A stretch of 64,000 nt of DNA from Ensifer sp. MPMI2T (lineage in GTDB: Bacteria; Pseudomonadota; Alphaproteobacteria; Rhizobiales; Rhizobiaceae): positions 1 through 64,000 of the forward strand of contig NZ_SRXN01000031.1 in NCBI RefSeq assembly GCF_004827385.1. Direction: 5' to 3'. The position numbers and the translations under genes are program-made. The notes beneath the pieces were generated by a model, which had not been told where the DNA came from, did not search any database, and saw only the letters and a program-made list of their open reading frames with translations. Numbering within the stretch: position 1 is the stretch's first letter; every line of letters begins with the position of its first letter. Positions 36,269 through 45,138 of this stretch are shown in pieces.

Positions 36269-36904
36269 ATGCCGATCCTTGAAATTCTTGACTATGCCGG
36301 TGTGGCCGTCTTCGCGGCGACTGGCGCGCTTTCGGCATCCCGCAAACAACTCGATATCATCGGTTATCTGTTCCTGGCATCGGTCACCGGCATCGGCGGC
36401 GGCACGATGCGCGACGTGATCCTGGGCGCTACACCGGTGTTCTGGGTGATGAACCCGGCCTATCTCATCGTCTGTGCCTCGGTCGGGCTCCTGGTGTTCC
36501 TCACATCCCACCGCTTCGAGTCCCGCTACCGCATGCTCGTGTGGCTCGATGCGATCGGGCTTTCGGCCTATTGCGTCATGGGTGCGGCCAAGGGGCTGGC
36601 GGCGACGGGCTCGCCGATCGTCGCGATCGTGACCGGCATGCTAACGGCGACCTTCGGCGGCATCCTGCGCGATCTGCTCGCTGGCGAGCCCTCCGTGCTC
36701 CTCCGGCCGGAAATCTACGTCACCGCGGCCCTTGTCGGCGCCGGGGCCTTCGTTCTGGCGGCGATGGCCGGCATGCCGCTCGCCGCGACCTCAGCTGTCG
36801 GCGTGCTCTCGGCCTTTGCGGTGCGCGGCGGCGCGCTGCGCTATGGCTGGATGCTGCCGACCGGTAAGGCCGGCCCGGGCCGCCACCCGAACGACGTGAT
36901 GTAG
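36269..36904 (+). CDS. TRIC/UPF0126-family membrane protein (YadS-like)
   Basis: This 211-residue protein has about seven predicted transmembrane helices and the internal repeat of the UPF0126/TRIC family, with GIGGGTMRDVILG (first half) and TATFGGILRDLLAG (second half). Prokaryotic TRIC homologues form trimeric monovalent-cation channels. The start at 36269 gives the full first helix. It converges on irr. Confidence 0.9.
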   Translation: MPILEILDYAGVAVFAATGALSASRKQLDIIGYLFLASVTGIGGGTMRDVILGATPVFWVMNPAYLIVCASVGLLVFLTSHRFESRYRMLVWLDAIGLSAYCVMGAAKGLAATGSPIVAIVTGMLTATFGGILRDLLAGEPSVLLRPEIYVTAALVGAGAFVLAAMAGMPLAATSAVGVLSAFAVRGGALRYGWMLPTGKAGPGRHPNDVM

Positions 36905-36965
36905 AAGTCTGGGAAAAATATGCCGACGCCTTCAGCGTCCGGTGGACGCGGCGCCGTTCTTACGC

Positions 36966-37388
36966 TCAGCGGTCGGACTTGCGGCGCAGGCGGATCACGA
37001 CATCGACATGGGAGATCTCCATGCCTTCCGGAGGCTCCGGAAGATTGTCGATCTGGATGTTGCTCACTGGGATGTCGAGCACCTCATTCTGTCCTTCGAC
37101 GAAGAAATGATGGTGGTCGGACACGTTGGTGTCGAAATAGGTCTTGGCGCTCTCGACCGCCAGCACGCGGATCATGCCCGCTTCGGTGAACTGGTGCAGC
37201 GTGTTGTAGACGGTCGCGAGCGAAACTGGGACGCCGGCCTCAACCGCCTCTTCGTGCAGCTCCTCGACGGTCAAATGACGGTCGCCCTTTGCGAAAATGA
37301 GATCCGCAAGCGCGACGCGCTGACGTGTCGGGCGCAACCCCGAATTGCGCAGCCTCTCCTGCGAACACATTTGTGGTGCTTTCGTCAT
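36966..37388 (-). CDS. irr: Iron response regulator Irr (Fur family)
   Basis: This 140-residue protein has an N-terminal winged helix (LRPTRQRVALADLIF; VSLATVYNTLHQF recognition helix) and a dimerisation domain with the characteristic SDHHHFF histidines. Irr is the heme-responsive regulator of iron and heme genes in rhizobia; under iron limitation it represses iron-using pathways and activates uptake. The N-terminal Cys-Pro heme regulatory motif of Bradyrhizobium Irr is absent, as in Rhizobium, so sensing presumably uses the histidine site. It is divergent from the fabA operon. Confidence 0.9.
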   Translation of the reverse strand: MTKAPQMCSQERLRNSGLRPTRQRVALADLIFAKGDRHLTVEELHEEAVEAGVPVSLATVYNTLHQFTEAGMIRVLAVESAKTYFDTNVSDHHHFFVEGQNEVLDIPVSNIQIDNLPEPPEGMEISHVDVVIRLRRKSDR

Positions 37389-37776
37389 GCGCAGCCGTTT
37401 CGGTATCCTGGCCCAAATTCACAGATTATCCGTTTGCGATATAACTTCTGCTGCCGCCGCTTTCAATAGATTCCGAGCTTCCAGGGGCGCAAACGCCTGA
37501 AAATCGGCCCAAAGCGGGGGAAGGCTGGCATTTAACTCTGGTCGCGCCCACATTCATACTGTAAGCGACGGCGGAACGATGTCGCTAATAAGAGCCGCAT
37601 GAGAGAAAATGTGAAGCGGGTTTTCGCCGCCATCCGCGCTACCTTATAGGAATATCGCAGAAGCGGAAACTGCGGCGGGCGAGATAGCCATTGGCGCAGG
37701 CCACGCTTCAATTCAGCCCGAACTTGCTCTAAAGCAGGTCGGGAAACACTCAAGTCACTCGGGGAAGCAACCATTC
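37389..37776. other. Intergenic region between irr and fabA
   Basis: This 388-bp gap must hold the divergent promoters of irr and of fabA-fabB-fabI. I see no RIME-like repeat, no gene and no clear Irr-box (ICE) palindrome. Precise promoters cannot be assigned by eye. Confidence 0.5.
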
Positions 37777-38292
37777 ATGACCACCAGACAATCCAGCTTC
37801 AGCTATGAGGAAATCCTGACCTGCGGCCGAGGTGAAATGTTTGGCCCCGGCAATGCCCAGCTGCCTTTGCCGCCGATGCTGATGTTCAACCGCATCACCG
37901 ACATTTCGGAAACCGGAGGCCCGCACGACAAGGGCTACGTCCGCGCCGAGTTCGACATCACGCCGGACCTCTGGTTCTTCCCCTGCCACTTCATGGGCGA
38001 CCCCGTCATGCCCGGCTGCCTTGGCCTCGACGCCATGTGGCAGCTGACCGGATTCTTCCTCGGCTGGCTCGGCGAGGCCGGCAAGGGCCGCGCGATCTCC
38101 ACCGGCGAGGTGAAATTCACAGGCATGGTGACGCCGAAGACCAAGCTGGTCGAATACGGCATCGACTTCAAGCGCGTGATGCGCGGCCGTCTGGTGCTCG
38201 GCATAGCCGACGGCTGGATGAAGGCCGACGGCGAAGTGATCTACAAGGCCAGCGACCTCAGGGTCGGTCTTTTCCAGGAAAAGGCCGACTGA
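37777..38292 (+). CDS. fabA: 3-hydroxydecanoyl-ACP dehydratase/isomerase
   Basis: This 171-residue enzyme dehydrates 3-hydroxydecanoyl-ACP and isomerises trans-2 to cis-3-decenoyl-ACP, the branch point for unsaturated fatty acids. Catalytic His71 is in [12 protein letters not shown] and the partner Asp85 is in GLDAMWQ. It is followed by fabB (47 bp later), its obligate partner, and fabI, forming an unsaturated fatty-acid operon. The products feed the membrane lipid substrate of Cfa. Confidence 0.97.
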   Translation: MTTRQSSFSYEEILTCGRGEMFGPGNAQLPLPPMLMFNRITDISETGGPHDKGYVRAEFDITPDLWFFPCHFMGDPVMPGCLGLDAMWQLTGFFLGWLGEAGKGRAISTGEVKFTGMVTPKTKLVEYGIDFKRVMRGRLVLGIADGWMKADGEVIYKASDLRVGLFQEKAD

Positions 38293-38339
38293 GCCGCAAA
38301 AAGGCCAGGACGGGTTCAAGATAAGAAAAGGTCATTACC

Positions 38340-39560
38340 ATGAGACGGGTTGTTGTCACGGGCCTCGGCATCGTTTCCTCGATCGGTAACAATGCCGAGG
38401 AAGTCACGGCATCGCTGCGCGATGCGAAATCGGGCATCACGTTTTCCCCGGATTTCGCCGCGAACGGCTTCAAGTGCCACGTGTGGGGCGCGCCCTCACT
38501 CGACCCGACGGACCTCGTCGACCGGCGCGCCATGCGCTTCCTGTCGCAGGGCGGCGCCTGGAATCACGTTGCGATGAAGCAGGCAATCGCGGATTCGGGG
38601 CTCGAAGCCGGCGATATCACTAACGAACGCACCGGCATCATCATGGGCTCGGGCGGTCCTTCGACCCGCACGATCGTCGAGGCTGCCGACATCACCCGCA
38701 AGAATGCGAGCCCCAAGCGCATCGGTCCGTTCGCGGTGCCGAAGGCGATGTCCTCGACAGCCTCGGCCACGCTTGCGACCTGGTTCCAGATCCATGGCGT
38801 CAATTACTCGATCTCCTCCGCCTGCTCGACCTCGGCGCATTGCATCGGCAATGCCGCGGAAATGATCCAGTGGGGCAAGCAGGACGTGATGTTCGCCGGC
38901 GGCCACGAGGATCTCGACTGGACCATGTCGAACCTCTTCGACGCCATGGGCGCTATGTCCTCGAAGTTCAACGATACGCCGTCCTCGGCCTCGCGCGCCT
39001 ATGACACCAACCGCGACGGCTTCGTGATTGCCGGCGGCGCCGGTGTTCTGGTGCTCGAGGAGCTGGAGCACGCCAAGGCCCGCGGCGCCAAGATCTATGC
39101 CGAGATCGTCGGCTATGGCGCAACCTCCGACGGTTACGACATGGTTGCCCCGTCCGGTGAGGGTGCGGTGCGCTGCATGCGTCAGGCGCTTGCGACCGTG
39201 GAGGGCGAAGTCGACTATATCAACACCCACGGAACCTCGACGCCGGTCGGCGACTCCAAGGAAATCGGCGCCATTCGCGAAGTCTTCGGTGAGAAGATGC
39301 CGCATATCCAGTCCACCAAATCTCTCACGGGACATTCGCTGGGAGCTGCCGGTGTCCAGGAATCGATCTACGGCCTATTGATGATGCAGGCCGGTTTTAT
39401 TGGCGAAAGCGCGCATATCAGCGAGCTCGACCCGGAGTTCGAAGGCGTACCGATCGTCCGCAAGCGGATCGACAACGCCAAGATCGACACGGTTCTTTCG
39501 AACTCCTTCGGCTTCGGCGGCACCAACGCCACGCTCGTCTTCCAGCGCTACAACGGATAA
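38340..39560 (+). CDS. fabB: 3-oxoacyl-ACP synthase I
   Basis: This 406-residue condensing enzyme elongates the cis-3-decenoyl-ACP made by FabA. The nucleophile is Cys162 (SACSTSAHC). The two catalytic histidines lie in [11 protein letters not shown] and [11 protein letters not shown]. Its start is 47 bp after the fabA stop and its own stop is 4 bp before the fabI start, so the three genes are one transcript. Confidence 0.97.
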   Translation: MRRVVVTGLGIVSSIGNNAEEVTASLRDAKSGITFSPDFAANGFKCHVWGAPSLDPTDLVDRRAMRFLSQGGAWNHVAMKQAIADSGLEAGDITNERTGIIMGSGGPSTRTIVEAADITRKNASPKRIGPFAVPKAMSSTASATLATWFQIHGVNYSISSACSTSAHCIGNAAEMIQWGKQDVMFAGGHEDLDWTMSNLFDAMGAMSSKFNDTPSSASRAYDTNRDGFVIAGGAGVLVLEELEHAKARGAKIYAEIVGYGATSDGYDMVAPSGEGAVRCMRQALATVEGEVDYINTHGTSTPVGDSKEIGAIREVFGEKMPHIQSTKSLTGHSLGAAGVQESIYGLLMMQAGFIGESAHISELDPEFEGVPIVRKRIDNAKIDTVLSNSFGFGGTNATLVFQRYNG

Positions 39561-39564
39561 CACC

Positions 39565-40371
39565 ATGAACGGACTGATGAACGGAAAGCGCGGCCTCATC
39601 ATGGGTGTGGCCAACAACCATTCTATTGCCTGGGGAATTTCGAAGGCGCTCGCAGCCCAGGGCGCCGAACTCGCCTTCACCTATCAGGGCGAAGCGCTCG
39701 GCAAGCGGGTGAAGCCGCTTGCCGCGGAAGTCAATTCCGACTTCCTCCTGCCCTGCGACGTCGAGGACATCGCCTCGGTCGAGGCCGTGATCGCCGCGAT
39801 CAAGGAGCGCTGGGGAAAGCTTGATTTCGTCGTTCATGCCATCGGCTTCTCCGACAAGAACGAGCTGAAGGGGCTTTACGCGGACACCACGCGCGACAAT
39901 TTCAGCCGCACCATGGTGATCTCCTGCTTCTCCTTCACCGAGATCGCCAAGCGCGCCGCCGAACTGATGAACGAGGGCGGCACGATGCTGACGCTGACCT
40001 ATGGCGGCTCGACGCGGGTGATGCCGAACTACAATGTGATGGGTGTTGCCAAGGCGGCTCTCGAAGCCTCGGTGCGGTATCTCGCCGCCGACTACGGCAC
40101 GCGCGGCATCCGCGTCAACGCGATCTCCGCCGGGCCGATCCGCACGCTCGCCGGCGCCGGCATCTCGGACGCCCGCGCGATGCTGTCGTGGCAGCAGAAG
40201 AATTCGCCGCTGCGCCGCACGGTTACGATCGACGATGTCGGCAATTCCGCGCTGTACCTTCTTTCCGATCTTTCGCGCGGCGTCACGGGCGAAATCCACT
40301 ATGTGGATTCCGGCTACAACATCACCTCCATGCCGACGCTCGAGGCATTGCGCACGGCCGACGTGGAGTAA
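39565..40371 (+). CDS. fabI: Enoyl-ACP reductase [NADH]
   Basis: This 268-residue SDR enzyme reduces the trans-2-enoyl-ACP double bond in the last step of each elongation cycle. The NAD-binding N-terminus reads GLIMGVANNHSIAWG, and the active site has the FabI-type Tyr-x6-Lys arrangement in NYNVMGVAKAAL. The ATG at 39565 (MNGLMNGKRG) follows the fabB stop by 4 bp; the frame continues upstream inside fabB but without similarity. Rhizobia often have more than one fabI; this is the copy tied to fabA-fabB. Confidence 0.96.
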   Translation: MNGLMNGKRGLIMGVANNHSIAWGISKALAAQGAELAFTYQGEALGKRVKPLAAEVNSDFLLPCDVEDIASVEAVIAAIKERWGKLDFVVHAIGFSDKNELKGLYADTTRDNFSRTMVISCFSFTEIAKRAAELMNEGGTMLTLTYGGSTRVMPNYNVMGVAKAALEASVRYLAADYGTRGIRVNAISAGPIRTLAGAGISDARAMLSWQQKNSPLRRTVTIDDVGNSALYLLSDLSRGVTGEIHYVDSGYNITSMPTLEALRTADVE

Positions 40372-40454
40372 GACAGCCGATCGGGGTTATTCGCCAGACG
40401 CAAATCCGTACGGAAAGCCATTACAAATCTTTCCCGGAATTGCTCGAACCCGGA

Positions 40455-40697
40455 TCAGGCCGCCGTCCAGGCCCAAATCAATCCAAACAGAATGGCCAGA
40501 AGTCCGAAGCCGACAATGGCTGTCGCGCCACGCATGTGTCGCAGCTTTCCCGTCACAAGCGGCACGCGATAAAGTTTGCGGAGGAACGGCAGGGGGACTT
40601 CCGACGTCTCTCCATGTCCCTCGGCACTCTTGATGTCGCGCGCAATCACCTCTTCAACATCTTCCATCATGGGGGGTCGAGCGGGTCCGAATCCCAT
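40455..40697 (-). CDS. Small single-pass membrane protein
   Basis: This 80-residue protein has one C-terminal transmembrane helix (ATAIVGFGLLAILFGLIWAW) and a charged N-terminal region with MEDVEEVIARDIKSAEG. The ATG at 40697 is preceded by an excellent gagagga ribosome-binding site, which argues that it is a real gene. I recognise no family. It converges on fabI. Confidence 0.65.
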   Translation of the reverse strand: MGFGPARPPMMEDVEEVIARDIKSAEGHGETSEVPLPFLRKLYRVPLVTGKLRHMRGATAIVGFGLLAILFGLIWAWTAA

Positions 40698-40888
40698 AGC
40701 CTGCTCCTCTCCTGCAAAGACGCACCCACATGACTATGGTGTGCCTGATCGTCCTTGCTGACAACTGGAAAAGGCGCGTCGCGGTCAAGCGACGGCTCTG
40801 TCCGGGGCGTATGCGTTCCTTGAACGCTAACTCTTTGAACTCACGCAATTCCGGACGGAGAACCGTTACGCCCCTTTCCAAGGAGTGC

Positions 40889-41905
40889 TTAGCGTTTCGC
40901 CCAGAGCACCTTGAAGCGCGCGTTGCGGCAGGTCTCGCCGCTCTCCTTGAAGTTTTCCGCGAGAACCTGCTCGTAGGGCAGACCGCGATTGGCGACCAGC
41001 ATCAGCCTGCCGCCGTGCTTCAGAGCCTTGGCGGCCGATTTGATGATCGCGGCACCGAGCGACGGCTCAGCGGCATGCCCCTCGTGAAAGGGTGGGTTCA
41101 TGACGATCAGGTCGTATTTGTCGCGCGTCTCCTCGGCGGTCAGGTCGTGCCAATAGAAACGGGCCGGTATCGAGGGCGCGTTCGCCATCATGTTGACGCG
41201 CGCGGCTTCCAGCGCTTCGTAGTCCGCCTCGAAGAGATCGATGCCCTTCAGCCCCGGCGAGGCATGGGCGAGCATCACCGACAGATAGCCCCAGCCGGCA
41301 CCGAAATCGGCCGCGTGGCCGGTAAAATCCTTGGGCAGGCGGGAGGCAAGAAGCTCCGAACCGGCATCCACCCGGTCGTGCGAGAACATGCCCGGCGACG
41401 CCTCGAACAGGCCATCGACACGCACCGGCACTTTGGCAAGCTGGGACACGGCCTCCGACACATCTTCCGGCCGGGTGAACCAGAAGGCGACGCCATGGTA
41501 TTTCGGCAGGGAATCCCCATCCCAGCCGAATTTGCCGATCTTCTTGCGCAGCGGCTGAATCCCGTCCTCCTTGCCGCCTGCAATCACAACCAATGCGCCA
41601 GCGCGGGTGCGCTTGAGCGCCTCGGCAATCCGATCCTCGTTTTCGCCCTTGTGCTTGCCGCAGAGCACCAGCGCGGCGTCATAGTCCTCGCCCTCGGCGA
41701 TTGGCGTCACGTCGGCACGCGCCGCTTCCAGCGCGCGATAGAGCGGCCTTAGAGGCTGCACGGCTGCAATCGAGGCGGAAAAGTCCTGCGGCAACCGGTA
41801 GCCCGCCTCCGCCCCGAGAAAGAGCACGCGTTCGTCCTCTCCCGGCGGATCGATGACGCCAGTGTCGAAAGGATGAAACAGGGTTTTCAGTGCGTCGCGG
41901 CTCAT
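40889..41905 (-). CDS. RsmC-like 16S rRNA/class I SAM methyltransferase
   Basis: This 338-residue protein has an N-terminal degenerate methyltransferase-like half and a C-terminal catalytic half with the SAM motif (DFGAGWGYLSV) and the N6/N2-methylase tetrapeptide NPPF (MNPPFHEG). The layout fits RsmC, which methylates G1207 of 16S rRNA. Identity of the target base is inferred from the family only. It lies downstream of pnp, separated by the pnp terminator. Confidence 0.85.
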   Translation of the reverse strand: MSRDALKTLFHPFDTGVIDPPGEDERVLFLGAEAGYRLPQDFSASIAAVQPLRPLYRALEAARADVTPIAEGEDYDAALVLCGKHKGENEDRIAEALKRTRAGALVVIAGGKEDGIQPLRKKIGKFGWDGDSLPKYHGVAFWFTRPEDVSEAVSQLAKVPVRVDGLFEASPGMFSHDRVDAGSELLASRLPKDFTGHAADFGAGWGYLSVMLAHASPGLKGIDLFEADYEALEAARVNMMANAPSIPARFYWHDLTAEETRDKYDLIVMNPPFHEGHAAEPSLGAAIIKSAAKALKHGGRLMLVANRGLPYEQVLAENFKESGETCRNARFKVLWAKR

Positions 41906-41936
41906 TGGGTCGAATCCGTTCTTTGCTTACAGAAGA

Positions 41937-41963
41937 GGGCGCGGAGCAATCCGCTCCGCGCCC
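41937..41963 (-). terminator. Intrinsic terminator of pnp
   Basis: Perfect 10-bp arms gggcgcggag (41937-41946) and ctccgcgccc (41954-41963) with a 7-base loop; a pyrimidine-rich tail follows on the minus strand. It separates pnp from the rsmC-like gene. Confidence 0.7.
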
Positions 41964-41987
41964 CCAAATGTTCTCGGCGGGGCCGGC

Positions 41988-44141
41988 TTATTCGGCCGCT
42001 TCGCCACCATCCTTCTTCTCAGCCTTCTCGGCGACGATTTCCTTGCCGGTGGCCTGATCGACGACTTTCATGGAGAGGCGAACCTTGCCGCGCTCGTCGA
42101 AGCCCATCAGCTTGACCCAGACCTTGTCGCCTTCCTTGACGACATCGGTCGTCTTGGCGACGCGTTCGGAGGCGAGCTGCGAGATGTGGACGAGGCCATC
42201 GCGGGCGCCGAAGAAGTTGACGAAGGCGCCGAAATCGGCGGTCTTGACGACCGTGCCCTCATAGATCTGACCGACTTCCGGCTCGGCGACGATCGAGTGG
42301 ATCCACTTGCGTGCCGCTTCGATCTCCTTGGCGGAGGAGGAGGCGATCTTGACCGTACCGTCGTCTTCGATGTTGATCTTGGCGCCGGTCTTTTCGACGA
42401 TCTCGCGGATGACCTTGCCGCCCGAACCGATGACTTCACGGATCTTGTCGACCGGGATGTTCATCACTTCGATGCGCGGTGCGAATTCGCCGAGCTGCCC
42501 GCGGCTCTCGGAGATGGCCTTGGCCATTTCGCCGAGAATGTGCATGCGGCCGCCCTTGGCCTGGTTGAGCGCAACACCCATGATTTCTTCGGTGATGCCC
42601 TCGATCTTGATGTCCATCTGCAGCGAGGTGATGCCGGCTTCGGTGCCCGCAACCTTGAAGTCCATGTCGCCGAGATGGTCTTCGTCGCCAAGGATGTCAG
42701 AGAGAACCGCGAAACGATCGCCTTCCTTGATGAGGCCCATGGCGATACCGGCGACGGGCTTTGCAAGCGGAACGCCTGCATCCATCAGCGCCAGCGACGT
42801 GCCGCACACGGTGGCCATCGAGGAAGAGCCGTTGGACTCGGTGATTTCGGAGACGACGCGCAGCGTATAGGGGAACTGTTCCGCCGTCGGCAGCATCGGG
42901 TGGATGGCGCGCCAGGCGAGCTTGCCGTGACCGATTTCACGACGACCCGGGGAACCCATGCGGCCCGTTTCACCGACCGAGAAGGGCGGGAAGTTGTAGT
43001 GCAGCATGAAGTTTTCCTTGTACATGCCAGTCAAGGAATCGACATACTGCTCGTCTTCGCCGGTGCCGAGCGTGGCAACGACGATCGCCTGCGTTTCGCC
43101 GCGGGTGAAGAGCGAGGAACCGTGCGTGCGCGGCAGGATGCCGACTTCGGCGACGATCGGGCGGACCGTGACGAGGTTGCGGCCGTCGATGCGGCTCTGG
43201 GTGTCGAGGATGTTCCAGCGAACGATCTTGGCCTGCAGATGCTTGAAGACGGCAGCGATTTCTTCCGCGGTGTGAGCGGGGTTCTCGATGCCTTCCGGCA
43301 GGAAGTGTTCCTTCACCTTCTCCTTGACGGCGTCGACGGCGGCGTAGCGGGCAGCCTTCTCGGTGATCTTGTAGGCGTTGCGCAGCTCGTCTTCGGCAAT
43401 GGTGAGCATGGCGTTTTCGAGCGCGGAATGATCTTCCGGTTCGAACTCGCGCGGCTCCTTGGCGGCAACTTCGGCGAGCTTGATGATCGCGTCGATCACC
43501 GGCTGGAAGCCCCTCTGGCCGAAGACGACGGCGCCGAGCATGATGTCTTCCGGCAGCTCCTTGGCTTCCGACTCGACCATCAGCACGGCCTCCTGGGTGC
43601 CGGCGACGACGAGATCGAGAGAGGATTCATCCATTTCGTCGAGGTGCGGGTTCAGCACATATTCGCCGTTGATGTAGCCGACGCGGGCGCCGCCGATCGG
43701 TCCCATGAACGGAATGCCGGAAAGCGTCAGCGCAGCGGAGGCCGCGACCATCGAAACGATGTCCGGATCGTTTTCCAGGTCATGCTGCATGACAGTCACG
43801 ATCACCTGGGTGTCGTTCTTGTAGCCTTCCGGGAAGAGCGGACGGATCGGCCGGTCGATCAGGCGGGAAACGAGCGTTTCGTTTTCGCTCGGGCGGCCTT
43901 CGCGCTTGAAATAACCGCCGGGAATCTTGCCGGCAGCATAGGTCTTTTCCTGGTAGTTGACGGTGAGCGGGAAGAAATCCTGGCCAGGTTTCGGTGCCTT
44001 GGCCGAAACGACGGTGGCAAGCACCACGGTTTCGCCGTAGGTGGCGAGAACGGCACCGTCAGCCTGACGCGCGATCTTGCCGGTCTCGAGCTTGAGCGGA
44101 CGCCCTGCCCATTCGATTTCTACCTTGTGGGTCTCGAACAT
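41988..44141 (-). CDS. pnp: Polyribonucleotide nucleotidyltransferase (PNPase)
   Basis: This 717-residue enzyme degrades RNA 3' to 5' by phosphorolysis and is part of the degradosome. It has two RNase PH domains separated by a helical linker, then a KH domain ([12 protein letters not shown]) and an S1 domain ([17 protein letters not shown]), which bind RNA. The ATG at 44141 is the usual start ([11 protein letters not shown]). rpsO lies upstream on the same strand, the classic rpsO-pnp order, but a terminator and a repeat separate them here. Confidence 0.98.
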   Translation of the reverse strand: MFETHKVEIEWAGRPLKLETGKIARQADGAVLATYGETVVLATVVSAKAPKPGQDFFPLTVNYQEKTYAAGKIPGGYFKREGRPSENETLVSRLIDRPIRPLFPEGYKNDTQVIVTVMQHDLENDPDIVSMVAASAALTLSGIPFMGPIGGARVGYINGEYVLNPHLDEMDESSLDLVVAGTQEAVLMVESEAKELPEDIMLGAVVFGQRGFQPVIDAIIKLAEVAAKEPREFEPEDHSALENAMLTIAEDELRNAYKITEKAARYAAVDAVKEKVKEHFLPEGIENPAHTAEEIAAVFKHLQAKIVRWNILDTQSRIDGRNLVTVRPIVAEVGILPRTHGSSLFTRGETQAIVVATLGTGEDEQYVDSLTGMYKENFMLHYNFPPFSVGETGRMGSPGRREIGHGKLAWRAIHPMLPTAEQFPYTLRVVSEITESNGSSSMATVCGTSLALMDAGVPLAKPVAGIAMGLIKEGDRFAVLSDILGDEDHLGDMDFKVAGTEAGITSLQMDIKIEGITEEIMGVALNQAKGGRMHILGEMAKAISESRGQLGEFAPRIEVMNIPVDKIREVIGSGGKVIREIVEKTGAKINIEDDGTVKIASSSAKEIEAARKWIHSIVAEPEVGQIYEGTVVKTADFGAFVNFFGARDGLVHISQLASERVAKTTDVVKEGDKVWVKLMGFDERGKVRLSMKVVDQATGKEIVAEKAEKKDGGEAAE

Positions 44142-44432
44142 GTTCTGTCCTTCGTGTGCGGGAGATCTTCCGCGGCTGTTGCAGCGCGGATGATCTGAAA
44201 GCCGCTTGGTGGTGGCGCATCACGGGCAAGACAACGGGAGGCTTCAAAACAAACCGGCTCGGTTCCGTCTCGCCGTGCTGCCCGCGTGGCAGCTCCCGGC
44301 ACGCGGGCGCCGAAGCATCCTGCAATCCTGCCCCATGACGGGCCATCGGTTGATCCGCGATACCGGCCCATCCGGTTCGCTGGACATTCTCTCCAATCTC
44401 TCGCGCCTCAGGCGCCAGCGGAGAGGCAATTT

Positions 44433-44536
44433 CTGCAGCGCGGTTGCGTCTTTTCAGACGCACGACGGTCGCGGCAGCACTTTGAATTTCCGCATGTTTC
44501 TATCCTTTAATCGGCCCCGATTTAAGGAAGCATGCA
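44433..44536 (-). repeat. RIME-like element, copy 5 (inverted orientation)
   Basis: Full-length element: the right-half stem gttgcgtcttttcagacgc, the linker gcagcactttgaatttccgc, and the palindrome catgtttctatcctttaatc/gatttaaggaagcatg. Confidence 0.78.
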
Positions 44537-44555
44537 GCAGGCGATCAAGCGCCCG

Positions 44556-44588
44556 AAAAAAGCCGGCGGACCGCAAGCGGCCCGCCGG
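44556..44588 (-). terminator. Intrinsic terminator of rpsO
   Basis: A stem formed by ccggcgg-a-ccgc and gcgg-c-ccgccgg with a 2-base tip is followed on the minus strand by a TTTTTT run (44561-44556). It ends rpsO before pnp. Confidence 0.85.
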
Positions 44589-44598
44589 ACAAAGTCGT

Positions 44599-44868
44599 TT
44601 AGCGACGGATGCCCAAGGCACCGATCAGCTTGGTGTAGCGCGCTTCGTCTTTCTTCTTCAGATAATCGAGGAGCGAACGACGGCTGGAAACCATCGCGAG
44701 AAGACCACGGCGGGAATGGTTGTCCTTCTTGTGGCCCTTGAAGTGTTCGGTCAGGTTGTTGATCCGTTCCGTCAGGAGCGCAACCTGGACTTCCGGAGAA
44801 CCGGTGTCGCCTTCGGCGGTCGCGAATTCCTTGATGAGCTGAGCCTTACGCTCTGCAGTAATCGACAT
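44599..44868 (-). CDS. rpsO: 30S ribosomal protein S15
   Basis: This 89-residue primary rRNA-binding protein has family motifs [17 protein letters not shown] and [12 protein letters not shown]. The ATG at 44868 ([10 protein letters not shown]) gives the standard length; the frame stays open upstream but without similarity. A good terminator follows, so much of its transcription may end before pnp. Confidence 0.97.
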   Translation of the reverse strand: MSITAERKAQLIKEFATAEGDTGSPEVQVALLTERINNLTEHFKGHKKDNHSRRGLLAMVSSRRSLLDYLKKKDEARYTKLIGALGIRR

Positions 44869-45138
44869 CGGATGATCCTTTCGTTTCGAGGATTTCGGGG
44901 TCGCCGGCAGCCGGGATGTCGTCCAGCCGCGGCCGTTCATACGAAGAGGCAGTGCCTTTCGCTGGCGTGCCTATAAACGAAATGGATCGAAAAGGAAAGG
45001 GTCATGGAAACCGGCGTCCGGAGGCGACACGCCACGCTTCAATTGCCGGTTGGCTGAAGGCGCGCCCGCCGGTTTCGGGGAATTGAGAGTGTCATGCGGC
45101 AAGCCCTTGAAAACGTCCGCGTCCCTCTCTTTTCGCCG

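Larger units (their letters stand above)
44142..44598. other. Intergenic region between rpsO and pnp
   Basis: This 457-bp gap contains the rpsO terminator (44556-44588) and one RIME-like element (44433-44536). The rest, which would be the pnp leader, shows no gene. It may carry a pnp promoter or processing signal that I cannot define by eye. Confidence 0.55.

Noticed and set aside
42186-44198. 670-codon plus-strand frame opposite pnp
   Set aside because: Antisense shadow of pnp with no recognisable domains.
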